Shown here in pieces: positions 47,084-59,117 of a DNA stretch of 64,000 nt (its first letter is position 1; each line of letters opens with the position of its first letter). A model generated the notes under the pieces. The model searched no databases. It saw nothing but the letters and a program-made list of their open reading frames with translations, and had not been told where the DNA came from. Source of the DNA: Pestalotiopsis fici W106-1 (lineage: Eukaryota > Ascomycota > Sordariomycetes > Amphisphaeriales > Sporocadaceae); assembly GCF_000516985.1 (NCBI RefSeq), contig NW_006917095.1, positions 2,175,077 to 2,239,076 of the forward strand, read 5' to 3'. A program made the translations under genes and the position numbers.

Positions 47084-50061
47084 ATGGCAGCCCTTACTCC
47101 AGCCCAGTTGGAACTTGCTAGGTAGGAACATTCCCATCATCTTGCGCTCGCCATATTGGCATTGATTGACTTTGTCTCCAGTTCCCTGGCACAGGACGAG
47201 TTGCCTTCGAAGTTGAAGTGCGCCAACTGTAATAAGCTTGCGGTTAACGCTTTCCGACTGCCGTGTTGCGAGACAGCCATCTGCGAAACCTGTATGTGAT
47301 GTATTCTCCCAAACATAGGACAATGGAATAGTCGCTCACCTTGGTGTTCTTAGGCCAGTCAACGCTCCCCTCCTCGTGCCCTGTGTGTGAGCATTCGCCA
47401 GTCTCGGGCGATGACTGTACCGTATACAAGTCCCTGCGAACTACGATCAGAGTTTTTTTGAAGACGGAAGAGAAGAAGCGAGAAGCAGCGCGACCAAAAA
47501 GCAACGATTCTCCGCCGCTCACACCTGTTGAACCCACTCCGACTCCAACACCTACAGTCGCAAAGTTGCCTGCCGAATCGACTCTCGATGGCAATACCAC
47601 CTCAGCACCCCCTGCCGGCTCTGAAGGTTCAACTGAACAAGCTGCTTCAGCTACAGGCGAAACTATACCCGACGCCGAGAATCATCAGTCAAATGAAGAC
47701 GAACCTCAACAGGTAGGCATGAAGAATGAAACGCTGGCCCGCGGAAGAAGCTCACATTCGCAGGTTGATGAATCATTACCTCAGCCAAAGGACCAAGACG
47801 CGAATAATGCTGAAGATGAGGCCGTGGAGCCACAGGCACCCAGCGCCAGCGACCAACAAGACGAGACCACCAATGGAGATGATATGGAAGGTCAAGACTC
47901 ATCCAAACAGAACGACGATGATTACGAGCAAGAGTCCGGCGATTATTCGAACGGTGCAGGTTTTGATGGTACAGGCATGAATCCCATGCAGATGCAAATG
48001 ATGATGATGCAGAACTCAATGAACCCATCCTTTGGAGGGTTCCCAATGATGGGTAAGTCATACCAGATTCCTCAAGCAAGTGCTCGTATTGACCACTTTG
48101 CAGGCATGGGCATGGGTATGGACCCGATGGCGATACAGAACGTAATGATGAGTGGAGGCTTTGGGGCACAAGGCATGAACATGAACGGCATGAACATGAA
48201 TATGGGCATGAATGGCTTCAATGGTGGCAGCAATGACTGGAACGATCAGCAATCCTGGCAAGATAATTTCAATCCAAATGCTACTGGCATGGCCAACGGT
48301 GACTTTGGCAACTTTAACTCGGGCTTCCAAGGAGGCTACAATGCAGGTAACTATGGCCAGTTCAACGGACAAGGCAACTACCAGTATCGAGGCAGAGGTG
48401 GCCGCGGTCGCGGCTGGCGTGGTGGCTACGGTCGTGGTGGCTACAACCAAGGCTATCAGCGTCACTATGGCCAACAGCAGATGTGGAGTCAAGACATTGC
48501 GCAGCATCCCAGCAATAACTTTATGTCGCAGGAGGGCGCTGGTGGTGAAGATGACGGAGCGCAGAAACCCGGCAACACAGATGAGTTTGGCAGAACAGTG
48601 CCTGCGAACGGGGAGCCGGATGCTGCGGGCCAAGATCCCCATGGAACGGAAGGCACTGATAATGTCTCCGGCGAAGATCATGGTGAATCTGGCATAGCCA
48701 ATGGTGATGTCTCCACAGATTCGTACTCGCGACCACAAGGCTTTTCGTATGGTGCTGGCGCTCCCGCAGCCCCCAATGCACCGCTGAATGCTCCTACTGG
48801 ACCCAAGGCTATGCGCCAGGGGTTGCCAAACACCAGTACACTGCATCTGCGCGCTCGTGGCTTCATCCAAGATCATCGTCCTGCAATTACTGATAGCCCT
48901 GTCGTCGAGAGTCCCATTCAGGATGAGCGACCACGGTCGCGGAGTAGTTCTCGGCACTCCCAGCATACACGTGACAAGACGGACCGTCTATCTGACCAGG
49001 ACAGAGAAGATTATGGTAATGACAGAGACGAGAAGAGGAGCAGGGGTAATGACAGAGATCACGGTCGCTCTCATTCTCGATCTAGGAACCGAAGTCATAG
49101 TCAGTCTCGCGATAGGGACCACAAGGATTCGCAGCGGAACAGAAGACATCAGTCGGAGGCCATCACAGAAGGCAACCGAGATGATGACAGCCGTAAACAC
49201 AGGCATAAATCCCGACGGTCAACCCGAGACGACGACTACAAGAGTCGGCCCAAGGATGACAAATACGAGGAAAGGTCGAGGTCTGGCTCGCCAGACCGTG
49301 ACCGTGAACACAGGCGTTCTGGACATAGAAGCCATAGGGAAAAGGAACGCGACAGCGATCGTGAGTATCGTAAGAAGTCAAGCCACCGTTCCCGACACGA
49401 ATACGAGCGAGAGCGAGAGCGTGACCGAGATCGACCTCGTGATCGAGATAGGGACAGAGACCGGGAACGGGAGAGGGATCGCGACAGAGACAGGGATCGT
49501 GATCGCGATCGAAAAGAGCGCCGACGAGACCGTGATCGCGATCGGGACCGGGACGGAGAACACCGACACAGAAGCAGTCGCAAAGGTTCTCGTGAGCCTT
49601 CAGTGTCCACCGATATGGCAGCGAAAGATTTCAATCCACCTAGTGGACCTCGAGGTAGCAGCAGCAGCATCGCTGCCAAGGGTTCCAGTTCCATGGCTGA
49701 GTTTTCCATCAAAGGTGCCAGTGCGAAGACAAAGTCTTCGTCGCATCGGCGTGATAGTGAAATTTCGACCTCACGACGTGGTTCTCACGCCTCGACTGCT
49801 GCTGCATCGAAGGGTGCTCCTGCTGCCCCTGCCAAAGACCCCCATACTTTAGAGCGTGAGGCTAGAGACCGAGAGAGACTACTAAAAGAGGCACAACGGA
49901 TGGCGGGCCTTGCCGGTCTAGCTGGTCTGAAGCGAAGTCGGGATGCTGGTGATGATCGTGGCGGCAGACGCAAAAATCGTCGCGGCGAGTCTGCCTCTGA
50001 GAGTGATGAGCAACGAATGAGGCGTCTCGAGGCAGAAAGAGAGGGAGACCGTTGGGATTAA
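47084..50061 (+). CDS. RING-finger protein with RGG box and long RS/RD tail (RBBP6/Mpe1-like RING)
   Basis: Four exons (47084-47121, 47182-47291, 47354-48052, 48104-50061) give 934 residues. The RING is assembled across introns 1 and 2: cysteines 26, 29, 41, 42, 47, 50, 58 and 61, a C4C4 pattern like that of RBBP6. A Pro/Glu/Gln-rich disordered region follows, then a Met/Gly/Asn-rich stretch, an RGG/RGRG box (around 48385-48450), and an Arg/Ser then Arg/Asp/Glu dipeptide tail up to residue about 750. This suggests a nuclear ubiquitin ligase bound to RNA-processing machinery. Unlike Mpe1 and RBBP6 it has no DWNN or zinc-knuckle domain ahead of the RING. Intron 3 is 51 bases and in frame, so retention would insert 17 residues. 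Confidence 0.83.
48053..48103 (+). other. Probable 51-base in-frame intron
   Basis: GTAAGT donor, a TTGAC-like branch site and a TTTGCAG acceptor. Length is divisible by three and no stop lies inside, so both forms are translatable. The encoded residues, if retained, break a Met/Gly-rich stretch with an unrelated sequence, which favours removal. Confidence 0.7.
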
Positions 50062-52315
50062 TACAGCATGCCTCACTGTTAGAGAGCGAGGATGGGCGTG
50101 ACTTTCGCCAAGGTCCTTGAAGCTCGTTGATCATCTTATGGAATTGCACCTTGCCCTTGGAACAGAGAAATCTCTCAGTCTTGACCTGAAGAACCTGTGG
50201 CATTTAGCTTCACGTTGATGCCAGTGTAAAGCAACGAATGACGCTGTCGCGCTCGGGTTTGGACGTGCGACGACATTCTGTAGCCGCAGAGGGAAAACAA
50301 GCGACAACCAAAAGGTGTCGTCGTCATACAACTGTATAACGTGTACATATTAGATTGTATGGGTCTGTAGGCTATTTGTATTGATGGGAATTGGCTCATT
50401 CCGAGCAATGACAAATCAAGGCCGACCATAAATCTCATCCCAAGCATTGAATAAAACTAATCAATGAGAAGATTTGGAGCAATACAACGATCCTCAAAAC
50501 ATCCACGCGATTGTACAGTGAGAATTGGTATTAAGTTGCAGTGCAAATCTGACAAGACACGCTCTTTTTGACAATATCTATAACGTGCTTTCTGGTCATA
50601 CCACGACAATTGAGTCTTGTTCCAATTGTTCCACAAGGAATGGACTATACTATAAATCCTCATTGTCTGGTTGGCATGGACAAAAGGCAGGGATGTCTAT
50701 ACCCTGGACGGGCGATGATTGAACGCAATGGGTATGTAGGTGTTTGTGTAGTCGCACGAGACAACCGATATCGGATGCCTGTAATTACCATAAATAACAT
50801 TGAATGTTTGTTCACAGATACCCCAGATCGACGGATTTACTTGTGGTGATCTTGCTGATAATGTGGACATTTATGCTGTATTACACACACACACACACAC
50901 GAGGCGATTATAAGCATTCTCCGCAAATGCTGGTTTGCAGATCTCAGTTCTGCTCCGCATAAACTGGGTGTCAACTAGTGCAAGTCATTCATGATTCGAC
51001 TGGAGCGCAGAAATGTATCACGGTCCGATGCGAGACTTCTTTTGGTCAGTGTGGGGACGATGATGATGGGGGCACACAGCAGGGCAGGACAAGGACAGGA
51101 CAGGACCCAACCGAACCGAACCCAGCCCCAGCCCCAGCCCTGCCAACTTGCAGGTTTTATCAAAAGCCAGATGTCAATTACTCGTGAATTATTAGTTATT
51201 CTTTTTTTCCCTGGTACAGCCGTTGAAAAAGAAGTCGGGCGTCAACAAGCAGCTATCAGATTGTCAACCTGGAGATCTGAGATCTGTCAGATCGATCAAT
51301 TTGTGAGAGGCGCCCGCCCTATCGATTGGTGTGCCAGCCAGCAAAGCACCTTGACCCTGGGCCAGTCAGCAGTCCCAGGGTGTCGAGCACCACCTTCAGT
51401 GCTTATTTGCACGTTCGCCTCGTAAGGCGGCATCAAGTTTGGGAGGGTGCGACGTCAAACTACTTGCAGTAGCGATTTGCCCAGCTTTGCTTCTTGCTGC
51501 CACTTCGTATCACTGTGTGAGATCATTCATCACTCTCACACCGGCACAGCTGCCAGTCATCCATCCCTCCCCCCATCCATCAATATTGGCTAGGATAGTT
51601 CTAGACTCCAACCCAGGCCTTGACAGTCCCAACTCTCTGGGCGTGGATTGCCGCAAAGAAGGTCGCACACCTTGAATTGCACCAAATTCTCGGGCCTGCC
51701 GTTTAGCAGTGGTTGAGTGACAGACCGGGGTATCGGCAATTTGTCAATTTTTTTTCTGCTGCCTCCTTCGTCAGCTTCCTTCTAGAAGTTGCACAGAAGC
51801 TAGGTGATTGCAACTAATTTTTCTCAAAACAAAATTACCCAAAAACCAAGAGATAAAGAAAAATTTCCCTACCTTATCAACTGGTAGCATTGTTAATCGC
51901 TAGTAGTAGCTGCCACTCTCAAAGCTACTACATTCGTACTTTCTTTCTCCCGCCACACAGAACAAACAGATCAATCAACCAACCAACCACACAGACGTCA
52001 CACCACTGGATTCTCACATCACCGGGCGCATTGCATATACACACACATACGTACATGCTGCGTCTCTGAAGCTCAATTCGGGTCACGCGCACACACAAAG
52101 ACATTGAACACAATTGATCCCCCCGCTCCGATTGCGCAACTAGCTCCTTCTTGTTGCTGTTGTTTGTGCGCAACAAGCTCAACAACGTCCTCAGCACAAG
52201 CAGCGTCAAATCATGCATGCGCTCCTTTGTCTCTCCGTCGCTGTTTTCGACCTTGTAAGATCAGACAAGCAGCTCTCTGGCTTGTTTGGCCGTCAACCCT
52301 AAACGGTCGCCCACA
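50062..52315. other. Intergenic region and probable long leader of the following gene
   Basis: About 2.25 kb between two plus-strand genes. The first few hundred bases should be the 3' UTR of the RING protein. A (CA)n microsatellite lies at 50883-50900. From about 51890 on, the sequence has CA/AACC-rich simple-sequence character and probably forms the leader of the gene at 52316. No gene is supported. Confidence 0.5.
50883..50900. repeat. (AC)9 microsatellite
   Basis: Nine perfect AC units. It is a simple repeat in the intergenic region. Confidence 0.95.
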
Positions 52316-54298
52316 ATGGCAATGCACGATGCGACCAGCCTCGCTTCCGAGCTACTGAACAAGCTTTCGGAGCTCGAGCAAAAGGTGGAATCCCATCGCC
52401 AAGACATGGCCTGCGAATTTCAGAGATACTCTCGTAATCTGCTGCAGAATGTTCCCAATGATCTCTCTGCCAGGGTTGAAAAGACCATCAAGGATTCCAT
52501 GCACCAGTATCCCGCCCTCCAACCAGCTCTAAACCTCGACAATCCATTCAGAAATGAGTCACCGAGGAAGACTCACATGGATAACGATAATGGGCACAGC
52601 AACACAACGACGGCGACAGACACCCACTCTCCTCCTCAAGACAAGAAATCCACCAAGCCTTCACCACCGCCACCCCTGCTGCCTCACAAGACTCCCGCGC
52701 CATCTTCGTCCGACAATGACAATACCCCGAGAAGTCCGCACGAGCGCGAGAGAGAGTTTCAGGGTTTGTTCACACCAAGTTACTTGCCTTTGCTTGATGG
52801 CCGCGAGAACGACAACAACAGACTGCCGCCTGCACCAGCACCCAGTTTACCCGCAACATTGCTTCCGTCTCCAAATCAGAGCAATGAGCTAACCAATGTC
52901 TCGGCCAAAGACGAGAAAACAGCGGTGGGCTTGACTGTAGCTATAACTCGACCTGATCCCGTCAGAAATCCCACCGAAGAAACCATCTCCTCCGTCGCAT
53001 CAGATGACAGCTCCAGTAAGCAACATCGGCGAAGTGCTCTTCGTCGTTCCTCGAGCTCATCTGCTAAAGCCCCCAGCCCTCGCCGCGTGCGCTTCGAGGT
53101 TGAGGGTGGAGAAGTGCTGCCTACTGCTTCGCCACTCATGTCACCTCGTGTCATTGAGCACATGCAGTCACCACTCTCTAACACGACCAATATTCTGTCC
53201 TCATCGTATGACTCAGATGCTCCCGAATCAGTAGACGATGGTGCAAGTCTCCTGGGCAGCTCCCCACCACAACCCAGGAAGACATCTTCAACAGATAAGC
53301 TCAAGGCTATGGCACGTAATTCTTCCGAGGATACCTCCCAGTGGTCCTTGGTAGGCAATCTACAGGATATGGACGCAGACGAGGAAACCTTGGTCATGGG
53401 CTCGCGAAAAGGAACCAAAACAACCCCAGGAGCAACGTCAACCAGCACTGGAGGCACTGGACGGCCGAATGTGGAGAGGATCTCAGGCACGGTGGAACAT
53501 GTGGAGACGGTAGAGGCTGACCCCAATGGATCCGAGGCCTACGATGAGGAAGAGGATGATGATCTTCTGGAAATGCCTGCATTGACTTCCTTCAAGACCA
53601 AGAAGCGATTTTCACCTCCCCAGGCAAGCATTAGTGAGCCAGATTCCAAGAAATCTCAGGATCAAGCCACCATCACAAAGGCTTCTCAGAACAACATGAG
53701 GAAGTCTCAAGGTGTTTCAATCAAGCCTCAGTCTGTTGAAAGCAAACAGACGAAATCTCAATCGAACACCAGCATGCAGTCAGCTACCCTGGTAGAGGAC
53801 GATGAGCTGTTTGATTGGGAAGAGGACGAGGATGCTCCTGTGGACCAAAGGAGCAAACAGGGCTCGGCACAGAAAACATCCAAATATCTCCCGGATGTGG
53901 AAGATGAAGATGTTGATGAGGCTGTTGAGAATGAGCCCGAGGTAGATACTACGACTTTGCTCTCAACGTCGCCAGCAATTCCTATTGCCAAACCCGCACC
54001 AGCTGCAACATCTCCACCTTCAAGACATTTCAAAGAAGCCGTTGGATCATATAACGGGAAACCGTTTACGATATCGAGTGTCAAGGATCATTCAATTCTC
54101 GAGAAAGCAGCGAAGATGGGAAATGTTTATTCATTCGTTGGCAGCGTTGATGGTCGAAGTGGCGTGGATGAGTCCACGAGTTATCGTCCCGAAGTGGTAC
54201 CTTTTAATGGCACACCGCGGAGTTTTAGTCAGAGGCTCATGATGGAGGAATTTGAGGAATCGAGACGTCGAAGCCCGAGAAATGGTGCAAATGAGTGA
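52316..54298 (+). CDS. Large disordered protein with N-terminal coiled coil and RVxF motif
   Basis: One intronless frame of 660 residues from the first in-frame ATG (the frame continues upstream without ATG). I do not recognise a family. Residues about 5-60 form a helix with heptad spacing (LLNKLSELEQKVESHRQDM). Most of the rest is Ser/Pro/Asp/Glu-rich and probably disordered. At 257-260 RVRF sits in SPRRVRFEVEGGEV, a match to the protein phosphatase 1 docking consensus, preceded by SALRRSSSSS, which looks like a basophilic kinase site. Acidic clusters (EEEDDDLLEMP and DWEEDEDAP) and a conserved-looking C-terminal block (SRHFKEAVGSYNGKPFTISS) follow. A role as a phosphatase-1-linked scaffold is inference. 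Confidence 0.8.
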   Translation: MAMHDATSLASELLNKLSELEQKVESHRQDMACEFQRYSRNLLQNVPNDLSARVEKTIKDSMHQYPALQPALNLDNPFRNESPRKTHMDNDNGHSNTTTATDTHSPPQDKKSTKPSPPPPLLPHKTPAPSSSDNDNTPRSPHEREREFQGLFTPSYLPLLDGRENDNNRLPPAPAPSLPATLLPSPNQSNELTNVSAKDEKTAVGLTVAITRPDPVRNPTEETISSVASDDSSSKQHRRSALRRSSSSSAKAPSPRRVRFEVEGGEVLPTASPLMSPRVIEHMQSPLSNTTNILSSSYDSDAPESVDDGASLLGSSPPQPRKTSSTDKLKAMARNSSEDTSQWSLVGNLQDMDADEETLVMGSRKGTKTTPGATSTSTGGTGRPNVERISGTVEHVETVEADPNGSEAYDEEEDDDLLEMPALTSFKTKKRFSPPQASISEPDSKKSQDQATITKASQNNMRKSQGVSIKPQSVESKQTKSQSNTSMQSATLVEDDELFDWEEDEDAPVDQRSKQGSAQKTSKYLPDVEDEDVDEAVENEPEVDTTTLLSTSPAIPIAKPAPAATSPPSRHFKEAVGSYNGKPFTISSVKDHSILEKAAKMGNVYSFVGSVDGRSGVDESTSYRPEVVPFNGTPRSFSQRLMMEEFEESRRRSPRNGANE

Positions 54299-56462
54299 GG
54301 TTGGACCGGTGCGGTTTGTAGTAGTATGTGGAAAGCATCACATGAAAGCTGTGATGGGCGAGGCTTGGGAATCCGTAAATTGGCAGTATGACGGCTCATT
54401 TGCATGGGGACGGCGTTTTTAGAAGCATGAAGCATCTGACATATTGGCAGTATCCAAGGAAACGGCAGAGTGGACACATGCATACGCGGTAATGTTTCAT
54501 AATGCCCGTCACGGATGACGAGTCGAGCGCATTTAAAGGGTTTTTTTTTTCCTTTCTGTTTACACTTGAGGTATATAAGCCAGAAGAGCACACTTCCGCG
54601 AGGACAATTGCTAATGTCAATTCGTAATGCTCAATGCTAGATTTGATTTACCATGTGCGCCCTGTCATGAACCATGTTGGAGAGATATACTGAGCCACAA
54701 GTTCATTCAGAGCTGACACTTGACGGCCAGCGGGCCGGAGCTGCGTGAGGTTTCGGTCAGCCTAAGACCACGAGATAATATTATCATCGTTAAATAAGCC
54801 CGTGACCATGAACAGAGTATGAAAAATATGGCATGGATATTGTTATACAGAGCCTGAGATCCATGAGAGGCTCGGCGTTCGCTTAAGGCAGGTTGATTGG
54901 TCGCCCTGCTGGCGAATCAATGCGCTTGGCTGCGTTGGGCAACTCAGATAAACTATATATATTAATTGCAACTTTTCCAACCCGTCTTAATAATAATGAG
55001 GGGAAGTTTTGATCATGACTCGGTAATCCCGAGCGGAAAACATGTAGGAGGACCAACAAAAGAAAGAAATGTCTATTTTCGTGACTGGCGACTGGACCCC
55101 TCATCTTCTTATGTCAAGGTCAAGTGTCGCGCGGGCTGTTGGCTGCAAATACATCGCGATGGATGTAACGCCGCCTTGCGACGTTGGAGACGATTGTTTC
55201 TGTTAATACGGAGAAAATTACCAAAAATACCAATGTTGTATCGATCAATGGTATGTTGACTTGGCATCTGGGTAGAATGCTCCGATCGCAACAGCGATGC
55301 TACTGGTCCACTGCAGATGACCAATGAATGGGAGCGATTTATTGTTTCTATTCATGGACACCAGAACTGCGGAGTGCATTTGTCCTCCCGGGCCTGGACT
55401 TGGGGCCTTTTTGGTCTTGCGGATCACATATCGGTACATTAAGGTAGTCACCTTACCCAGCAAGTGTGGAAATCTAAGGCGGAGAACTCGTTGCGAGGCC
55501 CAGTTCTCTACACACAAGCTCCTCTGGATTCCGAAACACTTGACCCGGGAACTTTCCGGATCGGCGCTGTTCGTCCGAACTCTCTGCTCATATAGCCATT
55601 TGCTATCAAAACATCTGATCCAGTGCCTGAATGTTCCGAAAGATGACGCTTTGTCATACGCTTAATTATGTACACAACCTGGCCTGTCTGAGTGCCCGAA
55701 GTCGGACAGACCTACCCAAAGCGACACTGCCATACTATAACAGGATACATGTATAATGCAAAGATATATATTTGCTTGGTCAAGGTGCAGTCTTTTACAC
55801 TCCATGGTTATAATTAGCCCACCACTCGACCAAGGTCAAGACTTGGTTCGCACGCCATTAACCTTCCCTTTGAAGACCGCTTTGCCGTCTTACCAAACAA
55901 ACAGGTCTATTTACGGGATGGATCTTGCCTTGATATATATGACTCTAGGATATTTGCTGTGTTATATTTCCCTAATGAGGAGGGGGAAAGCGTCTGGACT
56001 CGCTCGGTTCAGGAACAATATTGACTTTTAGCGAAAGAAAATCCAAGGCTATTGCGTAGCATCGTATGTCGATCCGGCCCATACCGATATCTTGTATCAT
56101 CTAGGTCAAGGGGTCACAAAGAAAAACACCAAATTTGGCCATCATAAAGCTTGCGGCCAAGGTTTCCTAGAGATCGTTGCACAAACGCCACACGCCAAGA
56201 TTGTAACCCTTCGGGGGTTGAGACCATGGCCAACAATCATGGTCGACGCCCTTGGACTCTATAGGTCTGCAGCACATGGCTTAATGATGGAATCTTATAG
56301 GATGAAGGAATACACAAAGATATATAAAGAGGGTGGAAATCGCCATCTCTTGGCTATAATATCCGACAATCACGACAGGCCAGAGATCAGAAGGCACAGG
56401 AATATTCATTCACTTTTACACTCGCTCATATCATACAAGACATTCTTTTCCAAGCTCACATA
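54299..56462. other. Intergenic region of about 2.2 kb
   Basis: The left end is the 3' UTR of the preceding gene, the right end the promoter of the secreted DUF4360 gene. Frames of 90-123 codons (55324-55665, 55756-56031, 56092-56463, all plus) have neither codon bias nor a recognised domain. I see nothing else. Confidence 0.55.
56321..56328 (+). promoter_or_regulatory. TATA box of the DUF4360 gene
   Basis: TATATAAA lies 135 bases before the ATG at 56463, a normal spacing in filamentous fungi once a leader of about 100 bases is allowed. A strong TATA box suits a regulated secreted protein. Confidence 0.55.
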
Positions 56463-57798
56463 ATGCATTTCTCCACATTCCTCATTGCGGCTCTGCCCGT
56501 TGCTGCTCTGGCTATGCCAGCTGCTGATCCTCAAGTCCTGACTTTCCCTGGGTAAGTATTCTATCTTCTTGTGCAGCTTTTTCCTATCCGTCATAATATT
56601 TTGCACTTGCAAGCTGGGGTGAGGATAGAATGAGCAATTCTAGTAAGAGAGGGACAAGAGCAAAATAAAGCAAGCCCATCCCATGGGCCAGGCTGGCTGT
56701 GTTTTCTACTGCCCATGGAACTCGGGAAGCCGTACTGACTACTCGTCTTTCCAGAAGCAGCAACAACCAGCCTGGTCCTGGAAACCCGGGAGGTCCTGGC
56801 AATGGAGGTGGCCACAACAGTCCTCACCCAACCACCACCAGCACCACCAAGCCTGGAAACGGTGGTCATGGCCCCAGCCCAACTCCCACCAAGACCTCGT
56901 CCAAGACCACGAGCACTTCCACCACCATCAGCACAACTTCTACCACATCCACCTCTTCTTCCAGCACCAGCACCAGTACCAGCACTTCCAGCAGCACTTC
57001 CACCTCTACTTCCACTTCCACCACTCTGACCTCCTCCACTACCAGCACCTCTAGCACCTCGACCACGTCGACAACAAGCGCCTCGACCCCCACCTCGTCG
57101 GCCCCAGCCGGCGTCACCATTAAAGGCATCTCGTACGCCGGATCCGGCTGCAACGCCGGCAGCGTGGCCGGGGCGATTTCGTCCGACGCGCAGACCATAA
57201 CCGTGCTCTACGACAGCTTCATTGCGCAGGCCGGGCCCGGCATCACCCCGGCCGAGGCGCGCAAGAACTGCCAGCTCAACGTGCAGGTCGAGCTGCCCCA
57301 GGGCTGGCAGTTTAGCGTCTTCAAGGCCGACTACCGCGGCTACGCGTTTTTGCAGGACGGCGACAAGGGCGTCATCAAGGCCACGTATTACTTTTCCGGC
57401 GACTCTACCCAGATTGCCTCGGAGCTGGACCTGGCCGGCGCTTATGACGATAACTATCTCAAGACGGATGAGTTTGGTCTCGAGAGTACCGTCTGGTCAC
57501 CTTGTGGCGAAGAGGGTCTGTTGAGTAAGTTTCTTGTCTAATAACCAAGTCATGATTTTTTGCCTGGGCATGGGGGAGAGCAAGATTTTGAAGTTTTGGG
57601 TATCGTGCTAACGTTTCTCTAGACGTCAACAGTGAAGTCCGAGTCACTCCTCTTACTACCACCAACACCGCTCTGCTTACTGTGAGTGATGTACTTCCAA
57701 AAATGGCCCAGTCAGTCTTTGCTAACATACATACTTAGGTTGACTCTACCGATCTCTCCTTTGAGACTGTTCACTATCTCCAGTGGCAGACTTGCTAG
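56463..57798 (+). CDS. Secreted protein with Ser/Thr-rich linker and DUF4360 domain
   Basis: Four exons (56463-56551, 56755-57524, 57623-57681, 57739-57798) give 325 residues. Residues 1-17 are a signal peptide (hydrophobic core, ALA site). Gly/Pro/Asn-rich residues 33-72 and an almost pure Ser/Thr stretch (73-147) form a likely O-mannosylated linker. From about 149 the DUF4360 domain begins with GVTIKGISYAGSGC and continues with the conserved RKNCQLN, SVFKADYRGYA and TYYFSG segments, ending exactly in QWQTC. Domain cysteines are probably paired. The family is found in secreted fungal and some bacterial proteins; its activity is unknown. The three last introns join the expected family residues. 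Intron 1 is the longest (203 bases), so the first junction is the least certain. Confidence 0.88.
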
Positions 57799-58679
57799 AC
57801 TCGTTCATACAGGAATGTATGACCAGATCATAGTGTCGGGATGCCTGAGCAGTAGGTATCAATATTTCATCACCTTCTTTATCACTTCCTGGCAGCCCCG
57901 AAAAGGACGAGCCGGCATATTTCGTTGTTATTCAAAGATCGGAGGCTTGATTGCTAGTCAGATTTTATCGTAGATTTCTTCTCAAAATATTTACACTCAA
58001 ATTGTCAAAGTCCATGCTTTAAGACTCAAATTTTGATGAGCTCGATACTACAAATTAGGATGCTATGGGAGAGCGGGAAATTTCTCCAAGTGGTATAGAA
58101 AGAAGTTGAAATAAAATTTGATTTCAGAAACAATGAAGCAGCAACATGTTTTTTTAAAGTTCAAAAAAAAGAAAAAGAAAAAAGAAAAAGCGGCGCCGAG
58201 TAACAGGCAGCACTGTTTATTATACAAGCGTCGAGTCATATTTCACAAGAGGCTGTGCCATTGCGAGGGTTTGAGGCGACGTATAAATTTTAAATTAAGC
58301 TATATTCGACCTGCGACCAAAAATAAAGAGTAAAGTTAAAGATGGTCTACATCGACGAAGTTTAATGTTTGAAGAAACAGAATTCCAAGGGTATCTCTTC
58401 CAGTTGTGTCACCTAAAGGGTGTCAATAACAACACATGTGCAGCCACGCTGTGGCGCATCATGTATAATTGGTATATGTTTATCGTTTTGTTTTTTTCGA
58501 GTCTTCTTCCAAACCTCCCCCATTACCACAAGAATGCACGCGTGAGTCTGGTTTCACCACAAAAAAAAAACACCGAGGAAAGGGGGGAAATTATCCCCTT
58601 CTCGGTCTTGGAAACGACGTCTATATCTAGTCATGTGCGGTACACACAACTTCGACAAGCGTAATCTAAAACGTCGCCT
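57799..58679. other. Intergenic spacer with A-rich tract
   Basis: 881 bases, generally AT-rich, with an A/AAAAG-rich run at about 58163-58190. It should contain the DUF4360 3' UTR. No gene is seen. Confidence 0.55.
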
Positions 58680-59117
58680 TTAGGGTGGGGGAGTGGACGC
58701 ACCTGATGATGATGGTGGTGGCGTACAGTAGCAGGGTGTCAAGATTTCCATGACATGATTCTCCTTGTTTTGTTCAGCTCTTGCGTTCTCCTGCCGCCAC
58801 TGCCACTGCCGCTGCTGGCAGGCCTCTTCAAATTCCCGCAAGGCCGCTGAACCAGCTGCGCGAGGCAAGGGATGAAATGATCCCCTTGCCATGGGAGAAT
58901 TTTCCACGGCGGCGGCGGCAGCAACTAATGGTATGATACTTGTCCTGATCAAGGTCGTACCATGCGTGATGATCGAAGCTGGGGGTGACGTCGATGTTCT
59001 TGTCGTGGTCCATGTTATGGTCTTTGTCGCTGTCGTACTTGTCACCGCCTGTGTCGTTCTACTCGTCGTTACCGGCGGCGGCGCGTTGGCGAAGAGATGT
59101 CTCCCAAAGTCCTCCAT
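58680..59117 (-). CDS. Doubtful small protein, Thr-rich then Gln/Arg-rich
   Basis: From the ATG at 59117 a frame of 145 residues runs to 58680. It is Thr/Ser-rich in the first half, Ala-rich in the middle and Gln/Arg/Glu-rich (QQRQWQWRQENARAEQNKEN) before a Pro/Ser tail. There is no domain, signal peptide or intron. A second minus-strand frame over 58828-59055 is Asp/His/Lys-rich with more coding-like codon use (AAC ATC GAC GTC ACC), so the true product, if any, may be in that frame or a spliced mix. I include it as a hypothetical ORF only. Confidence 0.3.
   Translation of the reverse strand: MEDFGRHLFANAPPPVTTSRTTQAVTSTTATKTITWTTTRTSTSPPASIITHGTTLIRTSIIPLVAAAAAVENSPMARGSFHPLPRAAGSAALREFEEACQQRQWQWRQENARAEQNKENHVMEILTPCYCTPPPSSSGASTPPP

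Noticed and set aside
48058..48966. 302-codon minus-strand frame opposite the RING protein gene
   Set aside because: It mirrors a compositionally biased coding region (Gly/Asn/Met repeats), has no domain, and the plus-strand gene explains the openness.
48788..49852. 354-codon plus-strand frame inside the RS/RD tail
   Set aside because: Another frame of the same repetitive codons (GATCGCGAT type), which keeps several frames free of stops.
56092..56463. 123-codon plus-strand frame ending at the DUF4360 start
   Set aside because: Starts with a non-ATG codon and covers the TATA box and leader of the next gene.
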